Position numbers and translations under genes: made by a program
Origin: Pyrocephalus nanus
Taxonomy: Eukaryota > Chordata > Aves > Passeriformes > Tyrannidae
Length of the DNA: 64,000 bases
Assembly (NCBI GenBank): GCA_038380795.1
Contig: CM076272.1
Coordinates: forward strand, 4,956,001 to 5,020,000
Direction: 5' to 3'
Shown: piece after piece, positions 26,301 to 38,300 of the stretch
Layout: each line of letters opens with the position of its first letter
Position numbering within the stretch: position 1 is the stretch's first letter
Notes under the pieces: model-generated
What the model was told of the DNA's origin: nothing
Databases searched by the model: none
Seen by the model: the letters and a program-made list of their open reading frames with translations, nothing else

Positions 26301-29300
26301 GCAGGACACGGTGCCAGGGTTGTAAGGAGCAGGGAAACTGGGTTGGGAAATTGGGAAATGGCTGTGCTGGTTCATGTCTTAATTCATGGATGGCAAGTAG
26401 GTTAGAGGGTGGGATCCATAATGGATCTCGAGGAATTCCATGTGACTAATCCTCCTGCCCACCATCTGGACATGGACAGATGTTTCCTCTCTGGAAGGAG
26501 GAAATAAGCAAAGGAGAAGTGACATTTAATCTTCCTGTGAGTACACCCAGGACTGCTCTCCTCTGCAGGTTTATTCCAATGCCTATGTCCCTGGTTTAGT
26601 GGCACAATTATTTTTCATCTGCTCCTCAGTCTCTTTCTTTTCCTGTTTTCATTTATCACCTGTAGAGTTGGGTCCTCACCACCTGACCCCCCCACGGAGT
26701 CCGGAGCTGTCCGGGATCTACCGGCGGGAGTTTAAGGAGAACAAGGAACCCTCTCCCAAAGTGAAACGCAAGCGTAGCGTTAAGATCAGCAACGTGGCCC
26801 TGGAGCCTGTGCAGTGGCAGAACGACTCCCTGCAGATCATAACCAGTGCCAGCGACCTGAAGAGCATGGATGAGTTCCTCCTGAAAAAGGTAACTCCTGT
26901 CCCACACCAGCACAGAGCTCCAAGAGCAGGTAGAGGTGACGAAGTCCATATTATGCAGGGGGCAGCTGTAACAGTGCTAATAATTCATCTGAGGGTGCTT
27001 GGGAGAGGTTTCTGCTTTGGCATGCAGGAGAAAACACCTTGTAGTTGTTAGTAACATCGTCTGCCCGTGGTGGAGGAGCTGCTTGTTGATGCTGCGTCAC
27101 CTCACACGGAGCTCTGCTGCAGCAAAAGGGATGTGGGTGCACAAACCCTTTTGTTTTCCCAGATGAATGAGCTGGACAACGAGGACAGCAAGAAGGACAC
27201 GCTGGTAGACGTCGTGTTCAAGAAAGCACTGAAGGAATTCCGACAAAACATCTTCAGCTTTTACTCCTCAGCACTGGCGGTAAGTGACTGGATGGTGAGT
27301 GAGAACAGTGTGCTCTCAGTCCTCCTGGGGGTACAGATTGTTGCCAAGCCTTCCATTCCTGGTCTGCTTATCCTAAAGGATGGATGTGCTTCCTCTGTAT
27401 TCAGTCCTGTGTAACTCTCCCTCCTTAGCCAGCTCTCAGGGTACATTGAGTGTAGATTCCTGATCCTTGTTACAGCTTTGCTCCCAGTCAAAAAGGAAAG
27501 GACAGAAAGTCAACAAACTCCGATTTGCCACTCAAAGTGCCTGGAAACTCTGTGTTCCCTTTGTGAGTGGTGGAGATGTCTGATCCTTTTTTCATTCTCT
27601 TAATCATACTTGGGCTTTCCCCAAGCAGCTGGAAGTCAGTGAGGCTGAAATAATTGCCTGGAGCAGAAAAGGCTCCATAAAAATCTGGGCTGTATAAAAA
27701 TCACTTTTTTTTTTTCTTTTTTTTTTTTTTTTTTGCTTCTGTTTCCTTAAAAGATGGATGATGGGAAAAGCATCCGCTACAAGGACCTCTACGCCTTATT
27801 CGAGCAGATTCTGGAGAAGACCATGAGGCTTGAGCAGAGAGACTGGAGTGAGTCTCCAGTTAAAGTTTGGGTCAATACCTTCAAAGTCTTCCTGGATGAA
27901 TATATGATGGAGTACAAACCCCTGGATTACACTGCAGGGAAGGTATTTGGCCCTTTTCTGAAGTCCCTTGAAGATTTGGGAACTGTCTTTCCATGGGGTT
28001 ATGCTCCCTGTAGGCACGTGGGAACCCCTGTTTTCTTCTCTGCGTTCAACTGAACAACATAAGCTGGCATTAAGTGATGTGCCAGTGGGCTCAGCAAACC
28101 CCAGTTCACATCTGGGCTGAGCTGGGCCTTGACAATGCCAACGTGTAGATGTTGTCGCCAGGGCAAAGTTGCGACCAAGAGTGGATGGTTGGAAATGGAA
28201 ACTCCTGGTGCTTCTTTCGTTTGGGGGATTTGGTTCAACCTTTGAGGAACAGTGAAAGAGATAAAGCTTCCCTGGTCTCCTGACCACTTCCCAAGAGACC
28301 ATGCATGTCATCTTCAGTTGGGTTGCAGGAGAAGGGGTCGTGGGCAATGGCTGACCTCCAGTTTAGGTGTAGTTTTCAGAGCAGTCAGAGCTTTCATTGT
28401 TTCACAGACCTGATCTCCTCACCTTCTGCTCTGTATCATCTGTGAGGACACCTACGGGATCTCAGGCTGGGCTTGGGAGATGGTGTTTATTGTACAAATA
28501 TCCCATATTCTGGCCCTTCTGCTGTGAGTCCTCTCCAGGCTCCTCTCCAGGCAGGTTTTCTTCAGGGCAGTGTGGGCATCATGTTCTCCTTGGGTCTCTT
28601 ATAGGAGAGCTTTAAGTCACTGCTGCTGGATTTAGAGCTGGAGCAGCAGCTACGCTTGGCTCTGAGCTGAAGATTGGGACAGTTGTCCAGGAAAATTCCA
28701 AAAATGGAGTGATCCATATAAGAGTTTTCTAGAGTGACTCTCCTGGGGCTGCAGGTGCATTGGAGGATGGGGCTCCAAGTACCTTTGGATACCAGCCCTC
28801 TGTCCTATCTCCCTGGGGGAATTGCCCTTAAATACACTTCAATCTCTTTCTTGTACCAGGTGCCAAAAACAGAACGGAAAAAGAGAAGGAAAAAGGAAGC
28901 AGATGTGGTGAGTTGACCCCTCTGTGGCTGTGCATTAAAAAATTAATGTCCTTAGGGCCAGAATGACCAAGACCTTCTCATGGCACATCCTGTGGTGAGA
29001 TCTGAACATCAGCTATGAAAGGATGTGCTGGAAAGATGGATGAGGTGGATTTGGTTTGCTTGATCAAGGATGGATGTGAGTTGCTCTCTGAAAACATGTC
29101 CCACATCAGCCATGACATAAATGTCATGTCAAGGATTATTATGGAAGAGCTGAGAGCAAAACAAAGTGTTGTTCTGGGTTTCTGCATAAATGTATAGTGT
29201 GTTTTGCATCTCTAATATCGGGAATGGAGGACATTGCAGCTCCTGTTCTCCTACAGAATATGATAGTACTGGGAAGGATGCAGGGGCAGAGCCAAAAAAA

Positions 29301-32300
29301 AGGGCGGTGGATTCATAGAAGACCTTCTTAACATGGAGAAGTTGACCAGCCAACCCTCAGTCAAACACTGTCAAACCTGCTTCCATGAGGGTTTGGTTCC
29401 CACAGAGGATGGGTGTTGGTTTGGGTTGTCTGTGGGGTATTGGGCTGAAAAGGAATCCAAAAAAGCAAATACCAGCTCAAAGTTGGAGAGCTGACTGTGT
29501 CCATCTCCCCATTTTGCAGTAGACTGAGCATCCAGCTCCTTTTCTCACCACCCAACCTTTGTCCTCACAGGTGGAAGAGCACAATGGTCACATTTTCAAG
29601 GCAACCCAGTACAGCATCCCCACATACTGTGAATATTGTTCCTCCTTGATCTGGATCATGGACAGAGCTTCTGTTTGTAAATGTAAGCACCCCCTCTTTG
29701 GTCCTTCTCATGTGCTTGTATCACAGGGATGAGTTTGGGGATTTGCAACCCCACTCTTAATTAATTTGGGGTGTTTTGCCATCTGAAGAGCTTTTGGGAC
29801 AGTTTTTAGGGGTTTCTGAAGTCAACTAATGAGTCCGACCCAGCAGTCCTTCACGGCACATTTAATTTTGTGCTTTGTGTTACAAATCTTATGCCACTGG
29901 GTCAAGTGGTCACCCTGGAAGGTCAAACTTTAAGTGTCACAGTCAGAAGAGCAGGAGACAGCTATGGAAAGGGGTCCTCAGGATGCCTGTGGGGATCCTG
30001 ACCGTGGCAAACCCTTTTGACTTCTCCTGTTTGACCTCTGGGCACATGAATTTTTGGGGAGATCAGGAGAATGGAGGAGGGACAATGGGAAAGGTTGATC
30101 CATTGTTTTGGTTTTTCTAACCTTTCTGTGACTGGGTTGGCAGCATCAACCTTAGGGTGGTTCAAGCCCAGTGCTTAAAGAAGGAAGAACACAGATCAGG
30201 TGCTATTTCCAACCTCTTTGGGGGCATCCAGATCTAACAGCTCAAAGTGATGCATGGATTATATTCCAAGTGGATTTGTCGGGGAGGTGTTTAATGTTTC
30301 AGGGACTTAAACATGGAGCCTTTCATTTTAAAGCTTCATTACTTTAGTTTGAGTGGATGTAATATAGACTTGGCCCCTGGAAACTGCAAATTCAACGTGT
30401 TTTTGACCTGCTAGTCCTGAGAGGAGCTATTTCATCCATGTGAATTCGTATTTCTCCAGCGCTGTGACTTTTGGGATGATTAAATACCCCTTTTCTCCCT
30501 TTCAGTGTGTAAATATGCTTGTCACAAGAAGTGCTGTCTTAAAACCACGACCAAGTGCTCCAAAAAGGTAAAAGTCTCTTTTCTTTCACTAAATACCCTC
30601 CAGATGGTGATCCCAAGTTTGTATAAAAATCATTGGAGGCACAGAACTTGGATCTAATGGTGGCAATAACCCTCCTTTGAGCAGGAGCTCAGACCAGAGA
30701 TCCCCAGAGGTCTCTCCAAGCAGTATTCGGATATATTTTGGGAATTACACAGTGATGAGTCACTGTAGATCTGCCCAGTCATGGAGGAGACATTGCAATG
30801 TCGTTCCCTGCCTTGGAACCACACTGAATAATAGGAATTTGCCTCATTTTATAGCTTCTAAGGATTTGGAAATGGAGAGTTATTCTTGGAAACATGGGTT
30901 GTTCTTCACCCTGCTGGTCCCTGCTCAGGTCATGGTATGGTCCCCAAACTGGCCTGAGCCAGGAAGGGGAGTGGAGGATGTTCACTCCCTGTCCCCCTTA
31001 GAGGGGAATTAAATCTTATTTCCCAGATTCAAGGGTATGGAGAACAGGGAATGAACGCGGCAGGTTGTCCTGGCTAATGATGAATCATCAGGATTTGGTG
31101 GGTTTTCTTTTCAATCACTTATTTTGTGCTCGAAAGGAGGATAATAGAGGCAGGAGAATAATGTGTACAAAGCTTTGTCAGCTCCCTGGGAGGCTTCTTG
31201 GAGGAGAACAACCTCCATAATACACAGCCCCCAGAAAGCTGCAGGAGTACATTTTTCCCAAGAAATAATCTGAATATATACATTAAAGATATATATACAT
31301 ATATATATATATGAATATATTTGTACTTTGAATACATAGAGTATTTTTGCCACACTGTTTCCCTTTCTGGAGTATTTCTACAAAAGCTGGGAACGCCTCT
31401 GATGAGTTTCTGCTCTAAAATCTGGGAAGTTCTCTGAGATTTTTTTTTTCAGAGGAGCCCAGAGATTCCTGGAGCCTTCTTGTTTCTTGGGGTTTCTCTG
31501 CACAAGGAAGTTTTTGTGCTGCACCCACAGATGAGAGTTCACCATGTCTCCAACTTGGGCAGCTGGAAGTTCTTATCTAGGAAGGTTTCAGCTTCTCTGT
31601 GCCTGGGGGATTCATGTTTTCAGTGATGGGGAGCCCCAAACCATCAATTACGAGACAGAAAGAAACTATAAGGAGACCTTCCACACACCTTCTCACAAGG
31701 TTGATGGGATGGATGAAAGGATGACATCGAGTGGGAAAAATAAGGATGTAGGAGTGATGTCAGGGAAGCTGGGACCTGGGTCATGGGCACCATCATTTTG
31801 ACAATGACTGGCTTGCACCTCACCTTCCGTTTGCTGGGGCTGAGAATTGTGTCAATTTTTTCTTGGGTCTTTTGACTTTTCCCACCCAGAATCTCCCATG
31901 CAGAAGGGCTTTATTCAAATTTGAATTTGCCAGGTATCAACAAATGGGGATGGATTCTTTTGGCTCTTATTTTGGCATCTCGTTTGTTCATAGATATTTT
32001 GTAATTGTCAATGCTGTGAGTTGATCTAAGAAGCCAAAATTCAGATTTACCTGTTCTGCTTCGTGCATCATCTTTGGGGGGTGAAATTATCCCTGGAAAT
32101 GGTGCCAGAGGGGCAGGAGGTGGAGGAGGACCATGCCCAGCTGTGTTGGTTCTGCCAGCCTGAGAATATAACCACAGTGGGCTGATTAAAGAAGGAAAAC
32201 CCAAACTTTTTTGACTCCAGGTGCATGTCCAGAGACCAATTTAGCACTGCAAGACCTGTGTCCTGTCCTGTCCTCCAACATCCAGGTTGCCTGGGTCAGC

Positions 32301-35300
32301 TGAAGATGTCTAGACAGCAGCTGGATCCAAGCACTGCACCAATCCTAGAAGGATTTAACCCCTTTTTGTCCTTTCCCTGTGCAGTACGACCCTGAGCTCT
32401 CTCCCCGGCAGTTTGGGGTGGAGCTCTCCCGCCTGACCAGCGAGGAGCGGGCAGTGCCGCTGCTGGTGGAGAAGCTCATCAACTACATCGAGATGCACGG
32501 GCTGTACACAGAGGGCATCTACAGGAAGTCAGGCTCCACCAACAAGATCAAGGAGCTGCGGCAAGGCCTCGATACAGGTAAAAGGAGGGGGAAGAACCTC
32601 CTTGGGAGGAAAGTCTCTGCAGCAGCAAGGTTGGATGGAAGGAAGGACTGCAGGCTGTGCAAAGGATACTTTCATGTCGCCAACCAAAACTCAAGTCACC
32701 AACTCATGCTTTTTTGGGTGCAATCTATGGAAAAAGTCATTCTAGTTGAGGGAAAATTCTGCCTTACACCATAGCTATCACTGACAGCCAGGAAAGAAAT
32801 CCTGGTCCCACCTGACGTTATTCACCCTGGAAAATACATTTCTCTCCAATTTTACCACATGGAGCTGAAATGAGGTGCTAGATTTCTTGCTGTTAAACAC
32901 AGTGTGGTTTTGGGGTGGTATGTGTGTATTTTCTGTCATGGAGTAGTTTATCATGGAATGATTTGTGTAGGAAGGGCCCTTTAAAGGTCACCTTGTCCAA
33001 TCCCTTGGCTTCACTAATGGTTCATATCTCAATCACTGTCACTTAGTTTTTGACTTTTTCCTCCATCTGCTGCCAAATCTAGACATTGATAATGTGAATT
33101 TAGACGACTACAACATCCACGTCATCGCCAGCGTGTTCAAGCAGTGGCTCCGAGACCTGCCCAACCCTCTCATGACCTTCGAGCTCTATGAGGAGTTTCT
33201 GCGGGCCATGGGTGAGGAACCTCCTTCACCATCCCCTGCCCTTGGCGGGGGCGCCACTTTTAGTGCCCGACTTTTTATTTACTCGTTGGGCCCAAACCAG
33301 CTGGTCTTAATAAACTGTATTTACCTGGTTTCAGAATCAGATTTTGGTTTTTTGGTCTCAACTTTGGTGGCTTTCACGTCACATTTCAGCAGATTTCAGC
33401 CCCAAAAGTTCTATCTTTTGAGTAGTAAAATTAAGTAAGTGTTAAGAAGTATCAATCTAAAAAAGAGGAGGGAGTAGAGGCCACCCCTAAATGGTGGTAC
33501 ATTCTCCACAGGCCTCCAGGAGAGGAAGGAGACAGTGCGAGGCGTGTACTCAGTCATCGACCAGCTCTCCCGCACCCACCTCAGCACCTTGGAGCGTCTC
33601 ATCTTCCACCTGGTGAGGTACGTTGGGGGTGGGCAGTTTTAGGCAAGGAGAGGAAATAGATGAGACTGAAAGAAGGTGGGCAGGAGACAGAGGGGAGCTT
33701 TCAGGTCCATCATGTCTCCGAGGAGGCCCCAGAGCTGTTTCTCCAACTGATGGTTGTGTCTTGATGAGCTCATGGTTCCTACGGGTCGGTGGTACCTCCC
33801 ACCGCTGTAGGCCTCTCACCACGTTTTTGGGTGGAAAATGGGTGGTCGTTTGCCTGCCTTGGAAACACCTGAGACATCTTGAGGTTTGGCTTTCTCCATC
33901 AAGCAGAGCAAAGCAAGACTGCGCTGTAGAAATGTCATCTCTGTTCATCCATGACTATGTGGAAGAGGTGCTGTGGAGGTGCCTTCATCTCTGACTTCTC
34001 TCTATTTTTTTAGGATTGCCCTCCAGGAAGAGACCAACCGCATGTCAGCCAATGCCTTGGCCATTGTCTTTGCTCCTTGTATCCTGCGCTGCCCTGACAC
34101 GACCGACCCCCTGCAGAGCGTCCAGGACATCAGCAAAACCACCACGTAAGAGCATGGTGCCGGACGATCCACCGCTCACGGCTTGGTACCCTTGGGGTGC
34201 TCAAATGGCTCAAAATGTGACAGCTTTGGCACAGAAATGATAAACATGTAGGAAATGCATCTTCACAAAGACATTTCATGTCCTCTCAATCCCCAAGAGG
34301 CTGTTAAATGGGGATTTTTAAGTGATGAAGGATCCCCAAGAGCAGGTCAACTTCTGCTTTCCTACCCAGCACATCTCAACAGGAAAAAGTGGAGCTTGTG
34401 CTGATGTTTTATAGTTAATATCTTGGCAAGCAAGTCATGTTTCTGACTTAATTTTGGCTTTTTTATCAGAGGGGGTAAGTTCTTAGGTCTGCAGCAGTAT
34501 TAATATTAATAAATTTATTTATTTGTGGCCTTTGCCATAACTGTGAAGGTTTTGTGAGAGAATAAGCAAAACACTTGCTCAAATTCAGTTTGGCTCATAC
34601 TAAATAAATTTAAAAATAGATACTGGAGTAAATTATAATAATGGAAAGCCTCCAGTAAAGGGCTGGGCTTCCAAAAGAGATGGTTTTATCTCCAGGAAGT
34701 ATTGATATTGTTGAAGACCAGAACGTGCTTGGAGACCCAGCTGGCAGGAGCATTTGGCCTTTAGCAGGATTTCATTGTAGCTTCTCCCTTAGGCTTTAGC
34801 TCCAGCACATCCCTTCATTTTATTATGAGGAAAAGACTTTTTCCCCAAACACCCTCCTGACAGCAATAAAGTTGGCTCAGCTGAACAGCATCACTGCTGC
34901 AGCATCACTGCATGCAAGCAAGCTATCTTCTTCAGGTGTGTATTTCCTTGGTCCCTCTTCCAAGGGGGGAAATTTCTCTGGTGGGATCCCCGGTGACTTT
35001 TAATTTCTGTAGTCTGTGTTCCTCAATCCATCTGTAGCCCGTTATCATCCTTTATAGGGGAATTTCCACTGCCCTCTGGCTTCCGGCTAGAGCTTTCGCC
35101 CTCTGCTTTTCCATCAGGGAAGATCTTCAAAATAATCCTTTCCTTGTAATAAAATGAGAGAATGTGCTGGAGCCAAAGTCTTAAGGGAGAAGCTACAAAG
35201 AAATCCTGTTGAAGGACAAGACAAGACAGCTCAGATCACATCACTTCCTCCTCCCATTTTGTCTTCTTTTGGATGTTTTCCCCCCTTAGTTGTGTAGAAT

Positions 35301-38300
35301 TGATCGTCATTGAGCAGATGAACAAATACAAGGCTCGTCTCAAGGACATCAACAGCCTGGAGTTTGCAGAGAACAAGGCCAAGAGCCGCCTCTCCTTGAT
35401 CCGCAGATCCATGGTGAGATGCCAAAGCCCTCTCTGTCCTGTCCTGTCCCTCTCCTTGACCCTGAAGTCACTCTGCCTTATCTTCTCCTGCTTATCCCAG
35501 CCTCCTAAACCCCTCGCAACCTCCCACACCATCTCCCCCAGGACAGGGACCCTCAGCCCCGTGGTGGTTCCTCACCTTTGCAGGGAGTCATACCAAAGCA
35601 CAAGGAGCTGGGAACGGTCCATGGAAACGGGATCACTCCAGCTCAGATGCTCCTGATCAGCGTTTCATTTGAGCTTGTTTGGTCCTGAGTTGAGTCAAGC
35701 CTTTCATCCACTGGCTCGATGTGGCCCCATGGGAGACTTGGACCATCATTTTTCGTGCTTAGTCGCATTATCTGAACCCAAAAGGAGCTTCCCAAAGGCT
35801 GCCCCTTCTCCTGCACTGCCTTTTTGGGAGCCTCAAACCCATCTCATTGAGCTTCCATGCTTCCTGGGGGGCCTGCGGATTGCACGCTGAGCTTGGCTAG
35901 TTGGGCTGTGGGAAAGGGACAGACTCAGCGCAGCGCTGGCGCCCCATGCTTGGGCTGAGCACCGAACAGCCCTTCTGCTTGGGCCTGCCCACTGTGATCC
36001 TCAGGGACACACTGCTTCTGCTGTTTGGGGATGGAATCCGAGCAGGCTCTGCCCAAGGTTGTGGAGCTGGTGCTGCAGAGCCGCCCCGCTCACCCCAGTG
36101 GACAAAAGAAAAAAAACCTAAAAAAGGAGCAAAGCGGGTTTTTGGAAGGGGCGACGGCATGTGCACTCTAACCTTCTGCTTTCCTTTTCATCTCCTCTCG
36201 AATGCAGAAGCCCGTACTAATTGCAGTTAGATTTATGAGCATAACCCGCAGTTCAATCCCGGTATGTATGACTGCAGCGCGCCCGCGTCCCTCCGTGTGT
36301 GTCACGCCGCTCATTCCAGCTCTGTCCCACTGGCCATTGTCCGTGATGTTGCCGCCTGGGCCCCGGGCGGGTGCTGCTCCTCAGGGCCTCCATTTCTCCC
36401 ACAGGTGCCCCGGGCGCAGGAGTTGGGGACAGCCACACTTGGCCTCCCTGCACACAGCTCCTTGGAGAAACACTTCCTATCCCTCTTCCCTTCCTCCTTA
36501 CTTTATTTTCTTTTTCCATCCTGTGCTTCCCTCTTTTTTACTTTGCTTGATTCATCCCTTCCCTTCCTACCCCGATTTCTCCTCACTCAGGATGTGTTTC
36601 AGCATCACGTTGCTTTCACAGTGCTACTGTTCCTGGAGGTGGGGGATAAAACCCCCAGCTCAGATGTCTCGGAGAGCACGAGGCATCCAAAAGTCTCCTC
36701 CACCTGCTTGGAGGAGGAGCACCACCACCTTGAACACAAGGTCAGGAAACCCAGGTTTGAATTGGGAGCGGTCCAGCAACCCCTGTATTCCCCATCTCCA
36801 TCCCAGTTTGAGTTCCCAGTGCGACCACGATGTCTGAGAAAAGTGCCTGCAGAATAATGGGAATGCTCATGGAGCTGTTTCCCTCTCTACAAGGTTCAGC
36901 CCATGATGCTTTCCTCCCACCCTTCATTATCCGTGAGGGTCAGGAGACAGAGAAGAGCAAAACTCGAGCTCTGCTGCCCTAATGCTGAGCATGGCATTTC
37001 ATAGGGGCTTAAGTCCATGAGCCAGTGGGATCTTTGGGATCTCAGGAGTTTTGGCTAATAGGATTCAGGGAGCTGTGCCTCAGCTCAGGAGCCCACGTGA
37101 AAGGTGTCGTCAGAGTAACACCGGGGCGCAGGAGAGGCTTTGCTGACGGAGAAAGATCTCTGAGATGTGGCGTCAAAAGATGAAAGGCCTAAAATGGAAA
37201 GGCTTCTTTATCCTGAAAACCTGCTCTGGGCACGTGGGTTATCAGGAAGAGCTGGGGATGCCACAAATGCAGGGCAGGAAAGTTGTGTTGCAACGAGCTC
37301 TTCAACCTCAAGGAGGTGCAGGTTCACCCTGGGTGGTGGTTGTCAAGCGAGGGCAGGAAGTTATGAACATCTCCAAGGTCCTGGTCACTTCAGGATCTGG
37401 AATTCAGAAGATGAGATGTCTGGTCATGATAACAGTTAAAGTAAAAGCTGTTTAATGTCTGATGTGTCCCTCATTTCTAAAAATCCACATTTTTCTTCTG
37501 CTCTTTGGAGCAGATCTGTAGAACTGGTCCTCAGAAAATTCAAACAGCTGCATATATAATATCCCTCCATATGTACTACCCCTGTCTGAGTCCTTATTTT
37601 AATATTAGAAAAATCAGATGGTTCTTCAGTTCTTCATTAAATATCTCCATTTAACCATGGGCCCAAAAATCTGGATTTATGGCAATATAACAGACCACTA
37701 GAGGTGGTCCTGGTTTCTGGATCTCATGTACGTGAGATCAGAGCATGGACAACATGATTCTGAGTTTCTGTTTGCTGAAGGCATCAGTGGAGACCCTTGT
37801 GATGCTCAGGAAGTACCAAGGGTGGATGAGAGAAGGATATGAGACTTGATCTAAGGATAAAGCAGGAGCCGGGTGCCCTGAAATCAAAGCCTCCCACCCA
37901 AAGCCAACACAACCGCCATCAATCTTCCTCTCGCATGGTCTGTGAGCTTTGTGAGAATCCACCCTGCCACCGGCTGGGCTTGCTCAGAAGTCCAAGTTGC
38001 ACTTGGTCTGTCAGCATCATCCTCACCACCGCCATCCTCACCACCTCCATCCTCAACCCCTCCAATGTGTTGAGTCCTGGTGCCTCTCCCAGGGTGAAGA
38101 GAGGTTTTGGAGGGTCTAGGGTGTGTCCACTGGCGGCACACTGAGGACCGATGGCTGGGGCCGTCTTCTTCGCTCCTTGAGAGAGCAGTGTGGTTGGCGC
38201 CCGAGTGTTTGCCAGATCACCTTGGCTGGTGATGGTGACATTGGTGTCTCTCTTCAGGGCAAAGGACGTGTGCGGCGCGGCGCCTACCCCAGCCCAGCCT

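Noticed and set aside
36202..36857. Overlapping frames of about 200 codons after the MYO9A cassette exon
   Set aside because: They extend the cassette region into the intron; only the 54-nt exon has both splice sites and conserved sequence.
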